The notes under the pieces were generated by a model, which made no database searches, had not been told where the DNA came from, and saw nothing but the letters and a program-made list of their open reading frames with translations. A stretch of DNA of 64,000 nucleotides from Rosistilla carotiformis (GTDB taxonomy: Bacteria; Planctomycetota; Planctomycetia; Pirellulales; Pirellulaceae): NCBI RefSeq assembly GCF_007753095.1, contig NZ_CP036348.1, forward strand, positions 1,798,001-1,862,000, given 5' to 3'. The translations under genes were made by a program, and so were the position numbers. Shown here piece by piece: positions 18,297 through 27,903 of the stretch. Position 1 is the stretch's first letter. Each line of letters starts with the position of its first letter.

Positions 18297-21200
18297 TCAT
18301 CGTCCCGTCAAAGTGAACGCTGCCCAATAAAAAGGATGCGCCGCTCCCAGTGTATTGCGACGATGTTCGATCATCGATCTTTGAGCTGCACATAACGCAG
18401 CCGATTTACTTTTGCCGTTGGCTAGGTTTTGAAAGAATGCCTGCATCAACGGAACGGTTGCCTCATCAGGTATCCTCCAAAGCGAAGAGGCAACGGCATC
18501 GGCCCCCGCAAATTGAAAGGCTTGCCGAAGCCCGGCGACCCCTTCCCCGCAGCGAATGTCCCCGCGACCGGTATCACAGGCGCTGAGCACGACCAATTCG
18601 GTGCCGCGCAGATCGATGCCGACGACTTCTAATCCTGTCAGCACGCCATCGTCTAACAGATCATCCGCGTTTGCATCGCGTTGGTTGCAACCTGAAAACA
18701 GCAGTCCACACCGCAACAGCGGATTTTGCATGACGCTGCCGCCGTGACTCGCCTGCATCGATGAACGCGAAGCACTAGCAGATGGTTGCGGGGTGCCAGC
18801 CGCCGACTCTTGATCGGCGAAAAAGAATCCATGTGTACTTAGTACCAAAACACGTGGTCGATAGCTGGCCTTCACTTGCGTTTCGGTTGCCTGATTGCCT
18901 AAAAAAACTTGCGGCGATTGCCGCGCGAACCGTTGCAGTTCCGGCTCGATCAGTTTGGCTTCGACCTCGGTTCCTTTGAGACGTTGGACATTGTCAATGT
19001 TCTCCACGCTACGCATAGCGAACATCATCGGCGAGGGTGCCGCTAGCGGGCTTGCGACGTCCTGCGCGGCAAGTCGTTCCCGAGCAGAATCGTAGTCAGG
19101 ATTGGCCATGATCACAGGAGCTGTCACACCCGCGTGATTCTGCCGACGCCCCACCAGTTCGCGTCCACTGACAACGTAACGAACGTCCAAACGGTCGATC
19201 AAAAAATCGGAACCGACGGGCAACGCAGCCCACGGCACCAACCATAACGTTGCATCAGGGCTCAGAATTAACTCATCGGCCTCGTCGAGATAAGGCATCA
19301 ACGGCGAAAGGATTTGATCCGACAGCCGCTTCGTTGCGGGGGCCAGACGTTGAACAGCAATTCGTTGCTGTTCGGCACTGATCTCGGGATCTTTCAACGC
19401 GGTTTCGTTCACGACCTCTTGCACTTGTTTGTCGATCGACACGGCGTCACCCAGTGGAACGATTTTGACGTCGCCTTCACCAGATGCTGGAATGACCCAG
19501 GCAACATACTGTGGCGTTCCCCACCGTGTCGCATCGGTTTCGAGCTTCGATTCAGGGCGAAAATCATAAGGTTTGAACTGAATGATCTGAACCATCACCG
19601 ATCCGCTAGGGATATTATCACGCAACTGACCTGGCGACACCCAAGGATCTTGGCCCGACAGACCGGTACCGGCAGAAGCGATCTTGCGTTGCAAGTCCTG
19701 TTGCTCGGATTCGAGTGCCGCAATCTGCTCGCGGCGGGTTTGTTCTGCCGCGGGATCGGCTGCAGCGCCGCTCAGTTGAGACAGTCGAGAGCGAACGGCG
19801 CGCAAACGGCGAACATCTTCAGCGGTCTCAGGACGTGACAACAGTGCGCCTTCGGCGAGTGCTTCTTGACCGATTGCTTTGCCGTTAACCAACCAACCGA
19901 TCGATTGCAGCACTGTCCGTTCGGAGGCTTGGTCTAATAGTGCAAAGGACAATGCTTTCGCAAACTGCTCTGTTTCGGTTTCCTGCAAAAAACGCATCTG
20001 CTCAGCACTGGACAACGTCGGCAAAATGGACGCCAGATAACGACGCACGATTCTCCGCGATTCTTGAATGGATTTTCCCGCTTGACCTCCGCCGGACATC
20101 AACTCCAGTTCTGCCGTTGACATCAGACTGGACGCATAGTTTGGATGATCGGGGCCAAGAGTTCGAAGTAACATCGCGCGCGAACGATCCAAAGTTTCCC
20201 GAGCCTTGGGGAAATCTCCTAATGCGCGATATGCCATCGACATGTCTTCTAATACATACACATTATTGGAGTGGTCCAACCCAAAGGCCTTCTCGCTGAT
20301 TTTCAGCGATCTTTCAAAATGGGTTAGCGCTTGTTCAAAGTCTTTCTCTTCAACGCAAACATTTCCAATACTATTCAGCATGAACGCGACACTACTGCTT
20401 TCCGCACCCAATTGCAGTTGATAGATATCAAGCGCCTGTTGAAAGTAATCTCGAGCTGCAACGTATTGCTTGCGTCTCTTGTTGACTTCCCCCAAATCGC
20501 CCAAAGGACCTGCCAGATACGTATTGTTCGAATCGTAAAACTGTTGGTAAATACCCAACGATTCTTTGAACCGTTGTTCGGCCAAACTATAGTCGCCAAT
20601 CTGCATTGCCAACTGCCCCATTGCTGACAACGTTGAAGCGACATCGTCCGTATCATTCGATGAATGTGCCCGAATAATCTTCAACGCGGTCTCAAGATAA
20701 CCGCGTGCGGTCGAGTAGTCACCCAGCGACATCTTCACCCAGCTGAATGCGGTGTAGGTTCTTGCCAATTCCAAATGCTCGTCGCCCAGGACTTTCCTGC
20801 GGATTCCAATCGCCTTGTTGAAGAATTGTATTGCCGACGAATAATCGTCCAAACGGTATGCAACGAGGCCAAGGTCTTGCATCGTTGAAGCGACGTCCAC
20901 GTCCTCTTCACCGTAGAGTTCGATCATCGTTTTGAGGGCGCGCTGATGACAATCACGAGCTCCATCGAAGTCGTCAAAGCTGTATGACAGTAGATTGCCC
21001 AAACGATTCAACGTGATTGCGGTATCGAATGAGATTTCGCCTAATACGTCCTCATAGATCGCAAGCGCGGCCTCGATCTTCTCCTTCGCCTCGTCACGCT
21101 TATCCAACTCCAGTGCGATGGTGCCCAGTTCACGCAAGCCATTTGCGTATTCCGGCGTTTGTTCGCCTATCGTTTTCCTGTAGATCCGCTGCGACCGATT

Positions 21201-22562
21201 GAACCATTCAATCGCGGTTTCGAATCGGCTCTCCGCTTGAGCTACGCTTGCAAGCAGGTTCAAGGCGTTGGCAACTGCCAGATCTTCATTACCCAATAAC
21301 TTCTCGTTGATGTTCAAAGCACGCAATAAATATTCGTTTGCTTTGCTGAAATTTGACATGTCGCCGTAACACTGGCCGATCAGGCTGATCGTTTCTGCCG
21401 TATCCACATCGTCTTCACCAAACAGTTGGATACGGATCGCCAATGCCTGATTGAAAAACGTCAATGCATCGGCAGGACGGCTCAATGCACGCTGGCAATC
21501 TCCCATATTGGACAGAGCGATCGCGGTGTCGGCGTTTTGCTCTCCGACGCTGCTGCGATAAGCATTTGTTGCGTTTTGATAGAAATCAAAGGCTTCTGAA
21601 AATTTATTTTCTTCCCAACTTAGATTCCCCAACGCATTCAGGATGTTTCCAGCCAGCTGGCTGTTCTCACTCCCTTTCGCCCGATACAAACTCAACGCTT
21701 GATCATAATAGCGACGCGCTTCCCCATACGCTTCGGTCTGACATGCGAGATCCCCCAATTCGGAAATCGTGTCGATCGTCACGTCATCCTGTTCACCCAG
21801 CAATCGCTTGCGGTGAGCGAGCGCTTTGACGAGGTACTCTTTTGCCTTTCCGTAGTCCCCCAAGGCTGATGATACCGTCCCAAGATTATTTAGGGTTCTG
21901 GCAACGTCTTCAAGGGATTTGTCCGCCGTCCGCTCGTAAACTGCTAGCGACTGAAGATACAGGTTTTTCGCCGATTCATAGTCTTCTTCCTCATGAAACA
22001 TCTGGCCCAAATTGTTGAGAGTGGTACCCACGATAGTTTGGTCGTTTCCCACCGAAGCGCCAAAAGATGCTAATGCACGTTTGTAATAATTACGAGCGGA
22101 TTCGAAGTTATCCTCCATATGAAATGCATAGGCGAGTTCAAACAGCGCGAAGCCGGTGGTCTCGTTATTCACACCGAATTGACGTAAACAACGTTGCACT
22201 TCACGTTCCAGTTGGGCGATCGAAGGCTGGTCCTCGTTCGCTTCGTCGTTCGCTTCGTCGTTCGCGGGTTGCTTTGTTTTGGTTTGCAAATCGTCTTTGG
22301 AACCCGTCGGGTTTACTGGCTTCGGCATCTTTCCTGACGGCGGGTTTTGCACCTGCTCTGGCCCCAAGTCACGCTCGAGTCGTGCTTTCCGCGCGTCTTC
22401 GATTTGTTTCAATTGCGCTTCTGCTTTCTCTCGCGTCGCTTCTGCCTGAGCGATCTGTTCTTCGACGGTCTTTTGGGCAAAAGCAGGCGTCATCGAAAAC
22501 AAAACCAGCGTGAATAACCACGGTCGAGATCCGTTAGAGACGATGCGGAATATTGCGTTCAC
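18297..22562 (-). CDS. exported giant TPR-CHAT protein (caspase-fold protease), second of a tandem pair
   Basis: The gene starts with GTG at 22562, two bases after the TAA of the upstream paralogue, implying translational coupling. A signal peptide (MNAIFRIVSNGSRPWLFTLVLFSMTPAFA) is followed by a charged coiled coil (about 30-65) and then a long run of roughly 16-17 tetratricopeptide units of about 42 residues (about 120-820). A helical linker leads to a C-terminal CHAT domain with His in 'LVLSTHGFFF' (about H1244) and Cys in 'VVLSACDTG' (about C1329). CHAT domains are clan CD caspase relatives. TPR solenoids usually hold the partner or the autoinhibited state. The substrate and trigger are unknown. 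Confidence 0.92.
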   Translation of the reverse strand: MNAIFRIVSNGSRPWLFTLVLFSMTPAFAQKTVEEQIAQAEATREKAEAQLKQIEDARKARLERDLGPEQVQNPPSGKMPKPVNPTGSKDDLQTKTKQPANDEANDEANEDQPSIAQLEREVQRCLRQFGVNNETTGFALFELAYAFHMEDNFESARNYYKRALASFGASVGNDQTIVGTTLNNLGQMFHEEEDYESAKNLYLQSLAVYERTADKSLEDVARTLNNLGTVSSALGDYGKAKEYLVKALAHRKRLLGEQDDVTIDTISELGDLACQTEAYGEARRYYDQALSLYRAKGSENSQLAGNILNALGNLSWEENKFSEAFDFYQNATNAYRSSVGEQNADTAIALSNMGDCQRALSRPADALTFFNQALAIRIQLFGEDDVDTAETISLIGQCYGDMSNFSKANEYLLRALNINEKLLGNEDLAVANALNLLASVAQAESRFETAIEWFNRSQRIYRKTIGEQTPEYANGLRELGTIALELDKRDEAKEKIEAALAIYEDVLGEISFDTAITLNRLGNLLSYSFDDFDGARDCHQRALKTMIELYGEEDVDVASTMQDLGLVAYRLDDYSSAIQFFNKAIGIRRKVLGDEHLELARTYTAFSWVKMSLGDYSTARGYLETALKIIRAHSSNDTDDVASTLSAMGQLAMQIGDYSLAEQRFKESLGIYQQFYDSNNTYLAGPLGDLGEVNKRRKQYVAARDYFQQALDIYQLQLGAESSSVAFMLNSIGNVCVEEKDFEQALTHFERSLKISEKAFGLDHSNNVYVLEDMSMAYRALGDFPKARETLDRSRAMLLRTLGPDHPNYASSLMSTAELELMSGGGQAGKSIQESRRIVRRYLASILPTLSSAEQMRFLQETETEQFAKALSFALLDQASERTVLQSIGWLVNGKAIGQEALAEGALLSRPETAEDVRRLRAVRSRLSQLSGAAADPAAEQTRREQIAALESEQQDLQRKIASAGTGLSGQDPWVSPGQLRDNIPSGSVMVQIIQFKPYDFRPESKLETDATRWGTPQYVAWVIPASGEGDVKIVPLGDAVSIDKQVQEVVNETALKDPEISAEQQRIAVQRLAPATKRLSDQILSPLMPYLDEADELILSPDATLWLVPWAALPVGSDFLIDRLDVRYVVSGRELVGRRQNHAGVTAPVIMANPDYDSARERLAAQDVASPLAAPSPMMFAMRSVENIDNVQRLKGTEVEAKLIEPELQRFARQSPQVFLGNQATETQVKASYRPRVLVLSTHGFFFADQESAAGTPQPSASASRSSMQASHGGSVMQNPLLRCGLLFSGCNQRDANADDLLDDGVLTGLEVVGIDLRGTELVVLSACDTGRGDIRCGEGVAGLRQAFQFAGADAVASSLWRIPDEATVPLMQAFFQNLANGKSKSAALCAAQRSMIEHRRNTLGAAHPFYWAAFTLTGR

Positions 22563-22564
22563 GC

Positions 22565-25500
22565 TTATCTTCCTGTCAGAGTAAAGGCGGCCCAGAAATA
22601 GGGATGTGCGACGCCGGCAATGCGGCGACGCTGGTCGATGATGCTGCGTTGAGCATCACATAACGCTTGAGCTTTGCGTTTTCCCGAGGCGAGATTTGCG
22701 AAGAACGTTTGCATCAGCGAGACCGTTGCGTCGTCTGGAATCGTCCACAACGTGGCAGCAACCGCTTCGGCTCCGGCGAATTGAAAAGCTTGACGCAGTC
22801 CCGCGACCCCTTCGCCACATTGGATGCTTCCCAAACCCGTGTTGCAAGCGCTCAAAACAACTAACTCCGTGCCTCGCAGGTCGATTCCGACAACTTCCAA
22901 TCCGGTTAATACGCCATCATCGGACACCGAATCGAGAACATTCCGGCGGTTATTGCAACCGGCGAGCATCAACCCGCACCGTACTAGCGGATTGCCCAGC
23001 AGGCGGCCATCAGCCGTTCTTGTTGCAGGTGCATTAGGTCGGTCCGTTGTAGGATGGTCCGCATCGAGCCGAACGACCTGGTCTTCAAAGAAGTATCCAT
23101 GCGTGCTGAGCACAAGAAATCGCGGCCGATAAAGTGATTTGACGGCCGTTTCGGTTGCGTTAGCTTGCAACAACACTTTCGGCGGTCGCGCGGCAAGTTG
23201 TTCTATCTCCGGCGAGATCAACTTTGCCTCGGTGGCAGTCCCTTTCAAACGATTCACATGGTCGATTTCTTCGATGCCCCGTAACGCGAATAGATCGTGA
23301 TCCGCCGAAGCATCTGAATCTTTTGTTGGATGATCGGCGATGTTGCGAAGGTCAAGATTTTGCATTTCCAGATCGTAATCGGGATCCGCAACGATCACGG
23401 GTTCCGTGATCCCCGCATGTTGTCTACGGCTGGCGACCAACTCACGCCCGCTGACGACGAATCGCAAATCATGTCGATCGATGACAAAATCGCGTTCGAT
23501 TGGCAACGCGGCCCAAGGTGCTAACCACAACGCTCCGTCGGGGCTTAGGATCCATTCCTTGGCCTGTTCGGCAAAAGGCAACAACGGGGCGATTAATCGA
23601 TCTGCCAATCCTTTCATCAGAGGCTGCAGTTCGCCAACGGATTGTCGCTCCATTTCAGGCGATGGGTCGGCGGGCATCCCCTTCAGTTTTGTCGTCGTTT
23701 GTTCGACCAGAGCGTCGATTTTCGCAGCATCACCAAGATCAACAATCTTCACGTCCCCTTCTCCGCTAGCGGGAATCAGCCAAGCGAAATATCGTGGTGC
23801 ATCCTGATTCAGCTTGTTTGTCGTCGACGCGTGTTGGCGGAACTCGTAGGGGAAAATTTGTGCAAGTTGAATCATGATGGAACCAGCGGGCAGGCTGTCC
23901 CGCAATTGACCCGCCGAAACCCAAGGATCGACATCCGACATTCCAGTTCCCGCCGCCGCGATTTGACGCTGCAGATCCTGTTGCTCGGTTTCGAAGGCGG
24001 CTATCGCTTCGCGTCGTTCCTGTTCATCCATCTGGCCGACACTCAGACTTCCCAATTGGGAAAGTCGAGCACGAACGACGCGCAGACGGCGTACATATTC
24101 AATCGTTTCAGGTCGCGATAATAAGGCACTTTCGGCAAGCGCTTCTTGCCCGATAGCCTTGCCATTGATCAACCAACCGACCGATTGAATCTTGATCCGT
24201 TCGGACTCGGGGTTTTCGACGGCGAAGGATAAACACTTGGCAAAGCCGTCGGTTTCACTGCGACGTAGAAAGTGTATCTGTTCGTTCGCCGTCATGGTTG
24301 GCAAAACGGTCGCCAATCGCTTTCTGGACAATCGACGGGCTTGTTCAAAATATTGACCAGCCTTTACGGTTTGGTTTGCCTGCGCCTCCAATTCGGCCAA
24401 TGCCATCAGAACCCAAACGACGGACGAATGTTCATGACCCAGCGTTCGTCGCCGGATCGACAATGCCTGCTCCAACGCCTGGCGGGCGTTCTCAAAATCG
24501 CCAGCATCGCGATTGACGACCGCAAGGTTCTCAATCGCGTCGACCGTTTCAAGGCTCTGCGGACCAAGCGCCAATTGAAATATTTCAATCGCCTTTCGAT
24601 AGGCAACTTCCGCCGCGTCCAAATCACCCATTCCTTCCAGGATGGCGCCCTTCATGTTGTACCGTTTGGCAATATGCCAATGTGAGTCACCCAGTGCTTT
24701 GCGACTTTTTTCGAGTGCTAATTCGTTGTATTGAAGTGATTTCTCGTACTCCTTCAAGTCTTTATGCACCATTGCAAGGAAACTCAGCGGCTCGGCGACG
24801 TAGGTGCCGTCATCGCCAAACAATTCCGTGTTGATTTTCAGCGCTCGTTCAAAACACTCTTTCGCAGTAGAGTAGTCGCCCAACGTGTGCGCCAAGTCAC
24901 CTTGATTAATCAGAGCCCCCGCAGTGAGAGAACTTTTCTCACCAAACAGCTTCAAATGGATCTGCAATTGTTGATCAAAATGTCGGCGTGCTGCCACAAA
25001 GTCGCCGCTGCCGTGCGACAGCACGCCCAAGCTATCGAGCAAGTGCGCTGTTTCGACGTGAACATCGCCACATGTCTCCTGCACAATATCTAGCGCTTGC
25101 TGCAACAGACGTTGTGCCGTCGCGTAGTCATCCGACTGACGCGCCAGGTCACCCAACTGCCGCAGGGTTACTGCGACATCCGTACTCCGCCATCCGCTTA
25201 CCTTTTCAAATATCGCTTGGGCGCGTGTGTGATAGGCCTTGGCGCCTTCAAGATCCTGCCTGCCTAGCGATGCAACCGACCCGAGCCAGTTCAAACAAAT
25301 TGCAACTTCTCGGTGCTCCGAACCGTAGATCTGTTCATACATCGGCAACGCGCGATTGAAGTCCTCGGCGGCCTTCTCAAAATCGTCCAACTCATAGCGA
25401 CAGATTCCGAGTTCGCGCCACGCCCGGGCGGTGTTATCCGACACCGAGAGATTTTGCTGATCAAAGATTTTCAAGGCGTCCATATACAGCGGAATTGCCG

Positions 25501-26737
25501 CTTCATAGGCTTCGCGCGCGCTCTCCAGCACGCCCAGATTCAGAATCGTCGCGCCCACCTCTAGATGCGACTCGCCGTATATCCTGCGTTCGATCTCCAA
25601 TACGCGCTGATAATACGCTTCGGCTGCTTCGTAGTCGTACATGCCAAGCGCTGCGTGTCCGCAACCCGTCAACGCACTGGCCGTTTCTGCGTCGTCCTCC
25701 CCAACGATTACGAGCCATCGATTCAATGCTTGTTGATAGTAGTCCAACGATTGCTTGAACTGATTGTCGCTATAAGTCGATTTGCCGAGACTCGCGAAGG
25801 CCGTCGCAACTTCCGCACTTTCATCGCCGTGCACCTTGCGTGAAACCGACAGCATCTCTTGAAAAATATCCACCGCGGCTTTGAATTCGGAAAGCTGGAA
25901 CAGCGTATTCCCCAGGTCCATCATTGTCGCCGCGGTCCGTTCATGCTCGGTTCCTAACACTATCCGAAAGATGGCCAACGCTCGTAGAAAGTGCTTGCGC
26001 GCCGTCTCGTAGTCGCCAACGAAGAACTCAACCAGCCCCAAGCGATGGACAATGTTTCCCTTTTCAATGGTGTCGGTATCTGCAAGCGATTCGAAAACGG
26101 AAAGGGCTTGTTCGAAACTGCGGCGGCTTTCATCGAACTTTTCGCTCAAACGAAGCGTGTCGCCGATTCCAAACAAACACTCTGCCGTTTTGGCGTGTTT
26201 GTTGCCTAGATACCGTTGATAGATCGCAAGGGCCGCTTCAAATTCTTCCGTTGCTTGCACAAGCTGATCCAGTTGTTTGTGCAAGTAACCCAACATCAAA
26301 CGAGATTCAGCGACATCGGGATGTTCTTCACCGAGAACGTCCTGCTCGACGACCAAACAACGTCGAAGGGGTTCAATCGCCGCAGCCCATTCCGCTTTCG
26401 CGTTCAACTCTCGATAGACAGCGAAATCTCGATAGGCCTTTTTCAAACGCTCCTGCTCGGCAGGAGACTGTCCGATCGCGTGGTATTGAAGATCGCTCGA
26501 TTTCAACCAGCCTGGGCGGTCCGAATTCGGAGGCTTCGCCAGGAACCAACCATCCTTTTGCTCTAAGACATAGAGATAGGTGTTGGCTGGCACCGTTGCG
26601 AGCACTTCGTTGCCGTTCATCAATTTTGCGGAGTGCTGCAACAGAATCATCGGGCCTTCCTCGGCCTCTGCCTTGGCAAAGCAGATCCCGATCAGAAGGA
26701 GAAGCCAGAAACACGCACAGGTTTTCAAACGGATCAT
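22565..26737 (-). CDS. exported giant SH3b-TPR-CHAT protein (caspase-fold protease), first of a tandem pair
   Basis: The longest frame begins with GTG at 26794, but the ATG at 26737 starts a compact signal peptide (MIRLKTCACFWLLLLIGICFAKAEA) and is preferred; ATG 26764 is another option. After the signal comes a bacterial SH3-like domain ('NGNEVLATVPANTYLYVLE...DGWFLAKP', ending 'PGWLKSSDL'), then about 16 TPR units, a helical linker and a CHAT domain. The catalytic His is in 'LVLSTHGYFF' and the Cys in 'VVLSACNTG' (about C1317 in longest-frame numbering). It shares architecture and the C-terminal 'HPYFWAAFTLTGR' with the downstream gene, so the two look like a tandem duplication; the SH3b domain is its distinguishing part. 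Confidence 0.9.
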   Translation of the reverse strand: MIRLKTCACFWLLLLIGICFAKAEAEEGPMILLQHSAKLMNGNEVLATVPANTYLYVLEQKDGWFLAKPPNSDRPGWLKSSDLQYHAIGQSPAEQERLKKAYRDFAVYRELNAKAEWAAAIEPLRRCLVVEQDVLGEEHPDVAESRLMLGYLHKQLDQLVQATEEFEAALAIYQRYLGNKHAKTAECLFGIGDTLRLSEKFDESRRSFEQALSVFESLADTDTIEKGNIVHRLGLVEFFVGDYETARKHFLRALAIFRIVLGTEHERTAATMMDLGNTLFQLSEFKAAVDIFQEMLSVSRKVHGDESAEVATAFASLGKSTYSDNQFKQSLDYYQQALNRWLVIVGEDDAETASALTGCGHAALGMYDYEAAEAYYQRVLEIERRIYGESHLEVGATILNLGVLESAREAYEAAIPLYMDALKIFDQQNLSVSDNTARAWRELGICRYELDDFEKAAEDFNRALPMYEQIYGSEHREVAICLNWLGSVASLGRQDLEGAKAYHTRAQAIFEKVSGWRSTDVAVTLRQLGDLARQSDDYATAQRLLQQALDIVQETCGDVHVETAHLLDSLGVLSHGSGDFVAARRHFDQQLQIHLKLFGEKSSLTAGALINQGDLAHTLGDYSTAKECFERALKINTELFGDDGTYVAEPLSFLAMVHKDLKEYEKSLQYNELALEKSRKALGDSHWHIAKRYNMKGAILEGMGDLDAAEVAYRKAIEIFQLALGPQSLETVDAIENLAVVNRDAGDFENARQALEQALSIRRRTLGHEHSSVVWVLMALAELEAQANQTVKAGQYFEQARRLSRKRLATVLPTMTANEQIHFLRRSETDGFAKCLSFAVENPESERIKIQSVGWLINGKAIGQEALAESALLSRPETIEYVRRLRVVRARLSQLGSLSVGQMDEQERREAIAAFETEQQDLQRQIAAAGTGMSDVDPWVSAGQLRDSLPAGSIMIQLAQIFPYEFRQHASTTNKLNQDAPRYFAWLIPASGEGDVKIVDLGDAAKIDALVEQTTTKLKGMPADPSPEMERQSVGELQPLMKGLADRLIAPLLPFAEQAKEWILSPDGALWLAPWAALPIERDFVIDRHDLRFVVSGRELVASRRQHAGITEPVIVADPDYDLEMQNLDLRNIADHPTKDSDASADHDLFALRGIEEIDHVNRLKGTATEAKLISPEIEQLAARPPKVLLQANATETAVKSLYRPRFLVLSTHGYFFEDQVVRLDADHPTTDRPNAPATRTADGRLLGNPLVRCGLMLAGCNNRRNVLDSVSDDGVLTGLEVVGIDLRGTELVVLSACNTGLGSIQCGEGVAGLRQAFQFAGAEAVAATLWTIPDDATVSLMQTFFANLASGKRKAQALCDAQRSIIDQRRRIAGVAHPYFWAAFTLTGR

Positions 26738-27273
26738 GTCGATCGTGGCTGAGTGAGAGACCATAGCGATGCGATGCGTAAACGTTAGCGACACTCCCTA
26801 TTATAGTCATCGAGTTTACCAACCCGCACGGCGAACAAATGTCCATCCAAAGCTTCCATCCGGTGCTGCTCGTTGTGCTCCCACCAACGGCAACCGTATC
26901 GGATCGGCTCTTCATCGTCACGGTTCCGCCGCATGCTGTGGTTCCATCCGGCGCAGCAGTCACAGACGGATACTAGAAGGTAGCTAGCGGTTTTACGAAG
27001 CGACGCAAGGCGAGATATATGACGCTCGCCGCATCGGGTTGGAACCGGCATTCGAGAGTTGATTTTCCGATGTCCCCCACATTCGCACTGGCAAGCAAAG
27101 ATCCGAACTGGGGCACACTTCGAGTGCAACGTGTTGGGAGCCCACTGACGTCCGTTCGACGGACGTTTCCTCGATTGCGTGCCTTTTCAATGAAAGGAGG
27201 CTTACCGTATCGGCCAGGGAACATGGGCAAATCCAGTGGCACTCGACCGTCTCGTAGGCATTGATGCTTTGAT
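26738..27273. other. 536-bp spacer upstream of the protease cluster, with hairpin
   Basis: No convincing gene was found. A perfect 8-bp hairpin ACGTCCGT-TCG-ACGGACGT lies at 27148-27166, downstream of the thioredoxin stop on the minus strand, without a U-tract. A minus-strand frame at 26785-27129 would encode a Cys-rich 114-residue peptide with C-x-C-x-C and CDCC clusters; it is too weak to call as a gene but is noted. The promoter for the CHAT genes must lie here unless they are read through from tssH-trx. Confidence 0.4.
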
Positions 27274-27744
27274 TTAGGTGGCGTAGGGATTCGTTTTGAC
27301 GCCGTTGGGTTGCAGCATCGATCCGCCGGTCGATGCGTTTTGCACCGGGGCGACTTCCGATCCGAACTGGCGAGCCCACGACGAGATCGCTTTGGCGTCG
27401 CGGTAGCCGGTGAACTGTCCCAGCGGTTTACCGTCGCGGAAGATCACGGTGTGCGGGATCCCCGAGACTTTAAATTTGCTAGCCAACGCGCGGTTGCGAT
27501 CGACGTTGATCTTGACCACTTCGACGTTCCCGGTGACATGCTCCAGTTGCTCGTCGATCATCCGACAGGGACCACACCAAGGGGCCCCAAACTTCACCAG
27601 CACCAAGCCCGGGCCTTCGATCTGTTTCTCGAAGTCGGCGTCGGAGTAGTTGCCGGTGATTCCCGCCAATCCGTCGCTGGAGTAGTGGTTGTAGCCGTAG
27701 TAGACGATGAGCGCAAGCAGCCCGATGCCCATGATCTTGTTCAT
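27274..27744 (-). CDS. membrane-anchored thioredoxin-fold protein
   Basis: A hydrophobic N-terminus (MNKIMGIGLLALIVYYGYNHY) is followed by a complete thioredoxin domain: 'LVKFGAPWCGPCRMIDEQL' with the WCGPC redox motif at about residues 55-59, 'VVKINVDRNRALASKFKVSGIPHTVIF' with the cis-proline region, and 'GYRDAKAISSW'. The tail is unstructured. It probably reduces or shuffles disulfides at the periplasmic side of a membrane. It follows tssH by 159 bp on the same strand, a spacer that contains a large inverted repeat, and precedes the protease cluster; whether it serves either system is unknown. Confidence 0.88.
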   Translation of the reverse strand: MNKIMGIGLLALIVYYGYNHYSSDGLAGITGNYSDADFEKQIEGPGLVLVKFGAPWCGPCRMIDEQLEHVTGNVEVVKINVDRNRALASKFKVSGIPHTVIFRDGKPLGQFTGYRDAKAISSWARQFGSEVAPVQNASTGGSMLQPNGVKTNPYAT

Positions 27745-27810
27745 GATGGAAACCCTTTGGGTGAAGGTGAAGTGTTCTGTTGGGAGAGGTGTTCTGTGTT
27801 TGTGTTCGGA

Positions 27811-27880
27811 GGCATCAGCCGCGGAACGCGCGTTGAGGGATCGTTGGTGGACCGGACCCTGTCACGTTGCGGCTGATGCC
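27811..27880. terminator. 12-bp inverted repeat between tssH and thioredoxin gene
   Basis: GGCATCAGCCGC at 27811-27822 and GCGGCTGATGCC at 27869-27880 are perfect inverted copies separated by 46 bases. The structure lies 24 bp past the tssH stop (minus strand) and could terminate or stabilise the upstream transcript. There is no U-tract, and it could instead be an interspersed palindromic repeat. Confidence 0.45.
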
Positions 27881-27903
27881 TGACCGTGGTCGTCATCCGG
27901 GGA

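Noticed and set aside
14329-26737. Caspase/CHAT cluster as a CRISPR-linked (Craspase) or gasdermin defence island
   Set aside because: No CRISPR array, Cas protein, gasdermin-like pore protein or other defence gene is present, and the proteins carry export signals, unlike the cytoplasmic Craspase protease.
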